Assembly: GCA_026419785.1 (NCBI GenBank)
Contig: JAODTK010001122.1
Location: 148,042-212,041, forward strand
DNA length: 64,000 bases
Source: Sclerodactyla briareus
Taxonomy: Eukaryota; Echinodermata; Holothuroidea; Dendrochirotida; Sclerodactylidae
Direction of reading: 5' to 3'
Shown: one piece after another, positions 1 through 9,800 of the stretch
Numbering within the stretch: the stretch's first letter is position 1
Layout of the letters: each line of letters begins with the position of its first letter
The notes under the pieces: generated by a model
What the model was told of the DNA's origin: nothing
Databases searched by the model: none
Seen by the model: the letters and a program-made list of their open reading frames with translations, nothing else
Translations under genes and position numbers: made by a program

Positions 1-189
1 CTGTCACCATCTATAACCTGGCCGGCAGGCTGGTGAGATGGACCGTAGTTGGATGAGTTGTAGTGCAATTTTATTCTGTGATTTGAGCTTTCTTTCATGC
101 CAGCTTTGTTCATTAAGAAATCAAACTCTAAATCTCTAGTCTAACTTGGAGTGTCTAAGGTGAAGTCTGGAACTATTCTGTCTGTATAC

Positions 190-380
190 TATAGTAGGCG
201 AAGTAGCTAAGCGGTAGAAGCTCTGACTGAGGATCAGTAGATGGCGAGTTCAAGTCCAATTGAAAGCTGAGAGCTTTTCTGCATTGCTGTTAGACAGGCC
301 ATGGTCCCTCGAATGTTCACGTTACCCATGTGTAAAAGTGGTACCTGCTAGGTTACGGAAGTGGGTGCCGCTGCTTCAGT
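190..380 (+). repeat. tRNA-derived SINE, partial
   Basis: An A-box-like stretch (TAGCTAAGCGGTAGAAGC) near 205 and a B-box-like CGAGTTCAAGTCC near 245 are followed by the family body motif ACGTTACCCATGTGTAAAAG near 320. The same order of elements occurs in the fuller copies at 6,940 and 9,171. The fold is not that of a functional tRNA. Confidence 0.6.
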
Positions 381-663
381 TGCCTGAGTGCATAGGTTTG
401 AGCGAATGTCATCTAGGTGGGCAGGAGGTGTTTTCATCAGGTTCTACCATGACAGGGATTAAGTTGTTAGTTATGTGAGGAGGTGCTGCTTTGATACAAG
501 GCTATAAACCTTAATTTAATTTTCTACCGTAGTGAGATTCTGTCTCTTGACCCTGTTATTAGTGCATTGCTTATCTCATCATGTAATGCAGTGGCCTGAG
601 TAGAGATGTGTCACCAATTACCCTAGCATGGGAAACTCATCCGACGTTTGATGTTTTTTGTAG

Positions 664-822
664 GGGATATGAAGAATCGTTTGGCAGCCTCTACTCCACG
701 CTCCAAGCCTGCCACCCTGAGGATGTGGCAAGCCTACAATAGTTTTTCTACATCCTCTATGATACTTCTCTTCAAGTCCATGTACACTTACCTCAATGCC
801 ATGAATCCAGCTATCTTTGGAG
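664..822 (+). CDS. Gene A exon with internal TAG
   Basis: The acceptor is TTTTTTGTAG and the donor is GAG|GTCAGT. Reading from 665 gives GYEESFGSLYSTLQACHPED and, after a TAG at 740-742, FFYILYDTSLQVHVHLPQC. Composition on both sides of the stop is the same, so the stop is likely an error or a nonsense change rather than the gene end. Another frame is also open here, but its translation looks less protein-like. Confidence 0.55.
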
Positions 823-3800
823 GTCAGTGAGGAATATTTTTCTTTGATTTCTGTTATAAGAAAAGGAAAAAACTCGTTTGGTGCATGGTGTAAACTAACT
901 TGGGAGCATGGTGCCAAGGTACCATGTCAGTATGCATAAAAATGGCATTATGGCTATGCTTTTCCTAGCAATATGCATACTAATGTGGTTGCATATTATG
1001 GTATTATGTGCATATGTGCATATTATGGCGATATAATGGTGAATATGCATACATGTGCATTTCATGGGAATGTTCATGTGCATGTTATGGTAATATCATG
1101 GGATGAACATACTCATGTGCATGTCACATCATTATGCGGTTCCATATCATAGGTACAGGATAGCAAGTACTTGAACTGATTGAATTTCCATAGAAAAGTG
1201 TGTTAATTAGGTAGACTAATTTTCATAATTTATGTATGAGGGAATGAATGAGGTGTGGGTCAATGTTTGTGAATTGACCAGGTTAATGAATCTACTTATT
1301 ACGATTGAAAAGTGCATGCTGCGTAACACCTGGGATGTTTGCTAAAGTAATAAAATATTGTCAATCATAGAAACATTGCAGTAAGCTATTTGTTTGTTGG
1401 TCCTTCATTTCTGTGTACACTGAGTGTACTATATTTCATTGTTACTGTGAATAGGACTTCACTGAATCAATGCCAGAGTGGTTAGTGCTGGTCTGTTGTA
1501 TGTAAATGGATGAACTCAACTCATCAGTGGTAACAAACATCAATCAATTATGATATGTAGAAGATTGAATTGATAAATTTGAGGATGTGAGCAGCCTCAA
1601 TTTATGAGAAAAAATCTTTCTCAAACAAAACAAAATTACGCAAAATTCTAAAGTCACTGAATGTGAACTAGTTTAGGCTTGATTTTCTCTAATTATGCAC
1701 AGCTTGCTTATATACATTTGTACAGAACAAGTATATGAACAAATCTGAAAGTGTAGATACGGAATGTTGGATGCGCTGGTTTGCCTACCTCCAAGTCAGT
1801 TTCGACAGGGACGACTCTCATTTCTCCCCGTAGGTAAACACATCACCGACGGGGGTCTCCCTGCCCAACAACATCATAATTGAGGGATATGGAGATAAGA
1901 AGAGATCCGGAAACACAAGCACAAGAAGAAGAAAATAGAGGGCGGCAAGGAGGTCGTGGTAGGTACCATCATTGTCCTTGAATACTACCTTTTTTATATT
2001 TGTGAATGATGACAGGTGGTTCTTCAGTCACTGAATTCAGAACAGATGGTTTTAAGTGCTTTGCCGGGTCCGAGCTACTTCAATTTTTGTTTAACAGCCG
2101 CCCCTCATTAAGCTCAGTAGCTCGCTTCTCCACTGCCTACTACGTCGAGTTGTACACTTGTGATCTTTGTCTTGTAGCACTCTTTTCAATAGTCAGGTTA
2201 TGGATAGGCATAATCTCCACGTATATGAGTATACCTTGTCCACCTACTGATCATGACAATTTGATATGATAAACTCAAGGTATGATCAAACTGTCGTACT
2301 GGCGTTCAATAATGAACCAGAGTAAATATTGCAGTCATACCCCACGGAGGACATCAATCCATAGTTTTTTTTTTATATTTTAGAAGTGAAGTTTTTTTTT
2401 TATATTTTAGAAGTGAAGGTCACTGAGGGTGAGTTCAGATATGTGGAGTCGAACCCCAGTTTGATATGATGATTCTATGTGAAATTGATGGCCTGTAAAG
2501 TTTGGTCCATTATGCAGAAAAATTAGGTCAATTTTCCAACAATATAATATTATGAAAGAAAAAATATGCTCACCTTTAAAACATTATTGCCTATTGTCCC
2601 TGAAAACAATACTATCCTGAGCATATCTAACATTACTCTCCTCTGTTTCATCCCAGATTGAAGGCGAGGGTTCAGAAGACCCAAGCGTCACGGCTCCCCT
2701 GATTGTCCCGGATGAGGGCGCTGTTGGGGTCACTGAAGAGGTCATCCGAGCCTTCACAACTGCGATCAACTGCTGGAGTCATCCACACCAGGGAATCTTT
2801 TGCGAGAGGTACTCAAAACCCATGGTCTTCTCGGTCCTCTTTTCAATTGTGCAGTTCCTCACAGGTCCCCATTTAGCACCTGGTGGAGAGGGGCATGGAG
2901 ATGGAGCGTCTTGCCCAAGGTCATCACAGAAAAGCTGATCAGTCTGTGGGATCAGATGCTAATCTCCATGCAATGTGTATACACTTACCCAAGATCTCTA
3001 AGAATTCAGAGGAGCCAGGTGTCTGGCTCCCTTGGTCATCTCAGATGGAGTATGCACAAGGAATCTCTCTCATGACTTTCCTGACTGGAGTCAATGTTTT
3101 CACAGCTGTTCGTTTGAGTCCCTGTCTCCAGTCACTGTGCTATTCAATGAGAGAGAGTTGTCATGCTACTCGAGTCACAAATTCTTAAATCACTGTCTCC
3201 TAAACTGGACCACCTCCAAGTAAGTGTCCAGCTGAATTGAACATAGCTAATGTTGCGTCTCAATATGCTCATGCTCAGAGAGGAAATTATATTGGAAAAA
3301 AAAAATCATTCACAGGAAAAAAAACTTGAAAAAGATGATATATTAAAAATATTTATGAGACTTAATTGTGTCATCTGATTTTTTTCACCGGTCAAATAAT
3401 TGATTGTACTTAATTATCAGTTAGACATCTCACACAAATATTTGTCATCCATTCTCTTTTCAGACTTCTCTCTACTTTTGCACCGGTGGAAAAGTGAGAA
3501 CTGGCCCTGGATGAAGCTCTTCCAAATAGATATGCACATGTACCGGGTGAGTTTTGGGATAAATCCGATGATTGAAGGTTTGTGGGATCTGCGTGGATCA
3601 TTGAGAATGCTTGAGATCTTGAGCTTGTATTATTTCGAGCACTGTGAACCTTTCCATCTCAATGCCTGCTTTATAGCACATATATGGGTCTCAAATGCTT
3701 GCAAAACTGAGGTCTGTGGTACAGAACTTTACATATCTAAACCACTGTTTAAGAAACTCTTGATTCGTCAAACTGGCAATTAGCTCTGCAATTTGAAAAT

Positions 3801-6800
3801 CGGGAAGCTCAATGTAATCTGCAGAAATATTATGTTTGTAACGTTGCGCATCGATCAGCTGTCCTATTCTTTTGCGGAAGTACATTTATTTAGGTCATTC
3901 TCTTCCAGCACCCTACCGGTAGTATTAGGTGAAGAATAAACTTCCTCTGCATTATGCAAACTCTAATCTCAGATTTTTTGCAAAACTGGGTGAATGTGGA
4001 CTTGGTCACCGTTAGATAAATTTGAATGTGCTAGTTTGCTCACTGGTTCCTTCTGATCATATATAAATCACTTGCGCTGCATGGGCTATGTATGGCCTGT
4101 GGGCATAATTTGGGCTCGTGCTGGCCTATGGAGTACTTGATGGGAGTAACCAGCCCACAAGCAAGCAGCTATCTCAGTTGGAACCCGGGCATGCATTCCT
4201 CCACGCCACAGAGCAAATCAACCTCGAGCAGCAGAGGCTCGTTAGAAACTATCCTGCACCCTCCAACGAGTCCAACAAGATTATCTGGGTTAAGCATGTA
4301 ACGAGAGAGTACTGAACCCTTCCTATCGAATCTAGCCTTCACCAACATTTTATCCATGGGTGGCTGTCCCTTGGGCCGCCCCCCCCCCCTACTTGCCTCG
4401 ATATATTTCTGATTACGCCGAGAGAGAAGGGGGATAATATGGCCAGGGTTCCTTGAAGAGCATAAGTAGCTCCCTACCCTTAGAAATAAGATCAAGTATT
4501 GAGTACATAATGTCATGGCAGCATAGATTGTAATAAGACCTGTGACTGTTACCTTCGAATGAATATTCCCATGTAGTTGTATTAAGACGTACTGTTTCAT
4601 AATAAATGAAGTGTCTATTTGGCCCACAAAAAAAATTGTGATTACTGCATCTGGCCTCCATACTGAAAAAGAGTGTCACTGTTTTAGATTCTGAAGTTAG
4701 TATCTGCCAACGAGCGAACCTCCCTCCCTGCGAATCCAATCATTTGGAACGGATGGATAAAACAAGGGTAAAAGTATTTTACTTGATGATCTACTAATAT
4801 TAATCCAAGATTGCAGGAGACACCAGCGATGCGAAGACCTACTTTTCTTTCTGTAGGGGGAGTATATCTCGGCCTTGACCCTGCAGTGAGTTAACCTCCC
4901 AGTTTAGCTATCTAGTGTACATTATCATGTGTGCATTGAGATCCAATCGTGAAGCGCCACACTTTCAAACTCTGTCATCGTGCAATTTCACAAATGCAGG
5001 CCACTTAAGACATAACAAACGGTTACAGGAAGGTAAACAATTGATTTTCTTACCTTAATGGCAGTGAGAGGGGTCTTGATATGACATTCCGATGCGCTAA
5101 GTCACTTTTCAGGTGCCCAAAGAAGGTTTTGAGGCCCAAACTACCATTTTTTCCTCACTCATTCTCTAATTTTTAGTGAATTTCCCACTGGTATTTTATA
5201 AAAATTTCCTCCTCCAGGCAGAGTATACCCCAGCGTTGGCACTGCTGCAGAAGTATCAAAGTCACAACAGCAGGTTGAACATGCAGCTTAGCATCCAGCA
5301 AGCCAGCTGCCACTTCACATGTGGACAACACACTGTAAGTTGATGGATACCGTTTCTGCTTGCCGAGAATGGTCCCTGTGTAATGGGGCAGTTGACAGAA
5401 AGTCGGGATACCAGGTAGAGCGGTCAATAATTAAAGGAGTTCTCTCAACGTCGCACAACAGATAAAAACTTAAAATGTTAGTGTTTTACTGTACCTGGTA
5501 ACTACCAAAGTCATGACTTATGGTAGCATTGGGTGCTTTACATTAATGAACAACTGCGGATGAATTATGAAGAGAGTAAAATGATAGCTGGAGAAAAATA
5601 AATGTATCAGTTCAAACCCACATTCATACGACTTCCCGTTGAGCGGTCAGAGGCCTTCAAAAGTTTGTGCATGTGTTTTTGTGTGATATCGAAAAGCTCC
5701 CATCATGCAATAGTAAATGAGGTCATACTTGCACAACCCGGCAGATATTCTTTGTTTTCTAGTAAAATTTACACATTAATTTCACCAAAAAAATAGGTAG
5801 TCTATGAGAAGCAGATTGCTGTTGTGGGGGTGGGTGTGGATGGTTACTTTGGGGAGAGGAAGACAACGGAACTCCTGTGGAATGTTGAGTTATTTACCAC
5901 AATAAAGTACATGACATATATCTGTGTTGGTTCAACTGTGATGTTCATGCGTCATGGTGCAATGAGGATTCTCCCTAATTTCTTCTGCATAATGGATCAA
6001 GCTTTGAAGGCCAATAACTCCCCATGGAAAATTGTTTTCCGATTACCTACAATATAACCTCTATTGTATCCGAGCCTGCAGTTGTCCTTCAATTATTCAA
6101 ATCTCGGGGACCAGGCATGAACGAAACAAAATGCTGGTGTGACAGATGGGAAGATGTATTCATTACCCACTGATGTAGAAATGTGTGAGTCAGGTCTAAT
6201 CTGGTAGCCGTGTGACATGACCTTGAATTATATGATAAGAACATAAGTAAGTGAAACGTTATTGAGATAAGTCTCACACATAAAGCTTAAAGGGGTACGA
6301 AAATATGTAAGTATAGAAATATGTATCAGAATATATACAAACAGGAACAAGAGCAGAATAATTTTAAAAGAATTGAAACAAAGATGAACGATTATTGCAA
6401 CAGCCTCGCGACTTGAGTTGTAATTGAAAAGTTTAAATGCACGATAGCAGTTAGTTCTCTTGTATGGCTGTCTCGGTCTGCCACGCTTGTGATAAACATT
6501 GTCAAGGAGTAACAACATCGGGGGGAGGCTACAGTCATTCTGAACTGTATCTAGCTTGGTTTGAAGCAGTGACCAGTACACCGGGTTGACTGTGACCGTG
6601 ACCTCCGATGATTCCTGACAATATAGCTATGGTCAATGATAAAATTAGAGATGACAAGTGTAAGGAATGAAACCGTATAGGCCTCTTCCTGACCTGTCAC
6701 TTTCGAGAATTTTTTAATATCCAAGATGGCTCCTAAAATGGCAGATGCGGAAGTTATGATGTAAGTCATTTAACAGTAATTTCATATCTGACAGAACTAG

Positions 6801-9800
6801 TAATATTTTAAACAATAAGTCGAGTTTCAGATGATTGGGTGCACAGTTGCTACAATAGTGAGCAATATGTGTACCACGTCACCCATCTCCTGTCAGTCTT
6901 CCTCTCTATCTTTCTAATCTTTTTCTGCCTTGTTTGAGGAGGCGGATTAGCCTCAGTCGGCAGAGCTCCAGACTTGTGATCTGAAGATCGTGAGTTCGAA
7001 ACCCCCAGAAGCCGGCAGGCTTTTCCCGTAGTACCCTCAGACAAGGCATTTTTTTCTCAACCGTCTCACGTTACCCATGTGGTAAAAATGGGGACCCTTG
7101 TGTGAAGTGATTGAATTAGTGGGCGTGCGTCGTATGTGGCTGCACCCTATTGGGAGTCTCCCAGGGAACACGATGAAGTGGCACGCTGAAATAGGTGTGT
7201 AGGGGAGTGAACAAGATAGAGGTGCATACTAAATAAGTCACTAATGATCAGGGTAATATCTTGTGAGTGTGCTGATCAGTTGAAAAGCGCCTATATAAGC
7301 ACTCAGGTATTATATTACCTGACCCAATATTTTCATTCTCTCCTCCTTCCCAGTGGAGCCTCTTAGTAGGAGGTTGGGGGGGGGGTGGAGGGTGGGGTGC
7401 AGACTCTGCCCTCTGACCTTCCTACAGGTATGCTAGTGCCCTTTAACTTTACCAGGTATAGCCTGAACGTCCCCTTTAAACATCCTCAATGATCGTTGTG
7501 AAGTTAGTATATATGCTCATGCTCGACCCTCAAAACTCAACAACAATCTTCCGATCCACCTAGGGGTTCCTCCTAGGAGTTTTAGTCCCCTGATAGACCC
7601 CATAAGAGGTAACAAAAGGGTGGACTCGATCCATATAGGAAAGATACTCTATATAACACCAGGGGTTACTGTGTTCATTCAGCCATATCTACCTACCTAC
7701 AATAGGGTTTGTAGTTCATGACTAGATAATCCAGACTGGGTAACATTTCTAATTGCATGTGTCACAGGTGGCGGCAGAATCCATACTGAAGGTGTTGCCA
7801 CTCTGTGATCAGCTCGTATCCATCCGGTGGAGGATTCTCTCGCCGGGAGAAGACGCAGGCCACCCACGGCTCGAAGAACGCCAGGCTGCTGCGTATCGTG
7901 CCCTTTAAGATGGAGGCTCTCCTCCATACTGCATACTGACAACTAATATACATGTCGTTCAAGGTGAGAACTGTAATTTGTCCTTCTGATTCCAAATTTT
8001 GTTTAGTAATAGTGAATACACCTTGGAAATAAGTGCCTTCCCACGGGCACTCTGGAGAAGTCATGTGAACCCCGCAGGTTGAACATTGAACAGGTCTCTT
8101 TCTCACAGAGTATTTTAGAGGCCAATGTACGTGTAATATGACTTGACTTTTGGTATTTTCTATTATTACATTATGGCAACCGAACCTCCATACTGAATTT
8201 CAGCCGTTCCCGATAGCCGATAAAGTGCAATCAGCTATGGCAAAATTCACCTTGTGGCATCACAGGGGAAAACCACAGTATTCCTTTTAATGGGAAGTCA
8301 ATGTAAAACATTATTTTGAAAACCTTGTAACAAATTAACCATAGATGGGATTCAAATAAAACGCATGAAGTTGTTCACAAAAAATTCAGGAATGATCCCA
8401 TTCATTTCTAAGTGAATATCTATTTTCGTATTTCTGTTATCATGCCGCAAAAAAGTAGCATTTCACAGTCTATGAGCGGCCATTGAATCAGTTCGAATAT
8501 ATTCATCGACTCCTTGAAAGTAAATTGAAATAACTCAACAAGGCAATATGTTAGAACTTCTGGGGTGTGGGGTCTTTCACCTATGCTAGTTTGAAGCAAA
8601 TCTGCTTCATGATTACTAGTGATTGGTCTGTGTGAACCGTCAGTCAGTTGAAGCAGTACATCTAATACTTTGAACAAATTCAAGAGCTACACTGATAAAT
8701 TCTACAGAGGAGCCTATATGAAGTAGAGCTTCGTCGTCCTCTGCTGAACTATCGTTAAAATGTCAGAGGACGCAGATAAGTATGGGAAAATTGAATTCAA
8801 ATGAAATCCATCCCTTGTTTGCCACCTTTTGTTCTCCAGAAGAGAGTCTTCCTCTATGCTGATGCCAGCGACACTGCGCTGGGTCACATGATCACCCTGA
8901 TACAGTACGATTGGCCGAAGGAGCAGGCCACCTTCATGGAGATAATAAAGAGGCTGACGAAAGCTGCAGCTCCTCCTACCCCCTGTCTTCTTCACCTACA
9001 TCATAAGTATCCTTTTAGAGATGAAATTGGGAATGTGAATTTGAAGAAAGGTGATATTAGCAAGCATTCCCTTGCCCCCCTTCCCTCTCCCTCTCCTTGA
9101 AGAGTTGAAGTAAGACAGACAACTTGGGTACAGTGGTTCTTGGTGTCACACTTTCTGGCTCATTGCTAAGTCGGATTAGCTCAGTTCGTAGAGTTCCAGA
9201 CTGCTGACTGATAGGTTGTGAGTTCAAATCCCACAAGAGAGCTAGCGATCAGCTTTTCCGACGTGCCCATGAGCAAGGCTCCTCATCTGAATTGCCCTCT
9301 CTACCCAGGGTGCTAAATGGGGACCAGTGAGGTAGTTGAGTACAACCAGCACTGGCACTGTGGTTAGCTTGCTGCCCTCTATACTCTCTGGGATTGTCAG
9401 AGTGCGAACCGGTTCTTATGATGGGGAGAGCATCTATAGAGTCCGTCAGACATGTCAATGACTTGAGAGAGCCCAGATATTACTATCAGACAACAGTCCA
9501 ATCCAAGTTGTGACATGTTATCAACATTTTATAGTTGCCGTTTTCCGGCCACCACTCATTCATGCCGACTGAACGTTCATTATTATGTTCGAATACCTAT
9601 CCATGATGGTGCTTTGAATCAAACAAAGGTTTATGGCTTATTTGCAGCTGCAAGAGGCCTTTCCTAGTGATCTGGGTGTCCTTGTTTTTACAATGTCTTT
9701 CGTCTTGCCTGAACAAAGTTCAGGAAGAGACTTAGCGATCACATTGTCGTGTGTGTGTATGTGTGTGTGGCGTGTGTGTGTGGTGTTCCCACTTCTCATT

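Noticed and set aside
6945..7010. Functional tRNA gene
   Set aside because: A and B boxes are present but no acceptor-stem pairing is seen, and the sequence continues into a SINE body; the same holds at 205, 9,175 and 53,340.
8840..8890. YADASDTALG as a retroelement RNase H motif
   Set aside because: The following residues and the flanks show no RNase H, protease or integrase motifs, and an acceptor precedes it, so a gene A exon is preferred.
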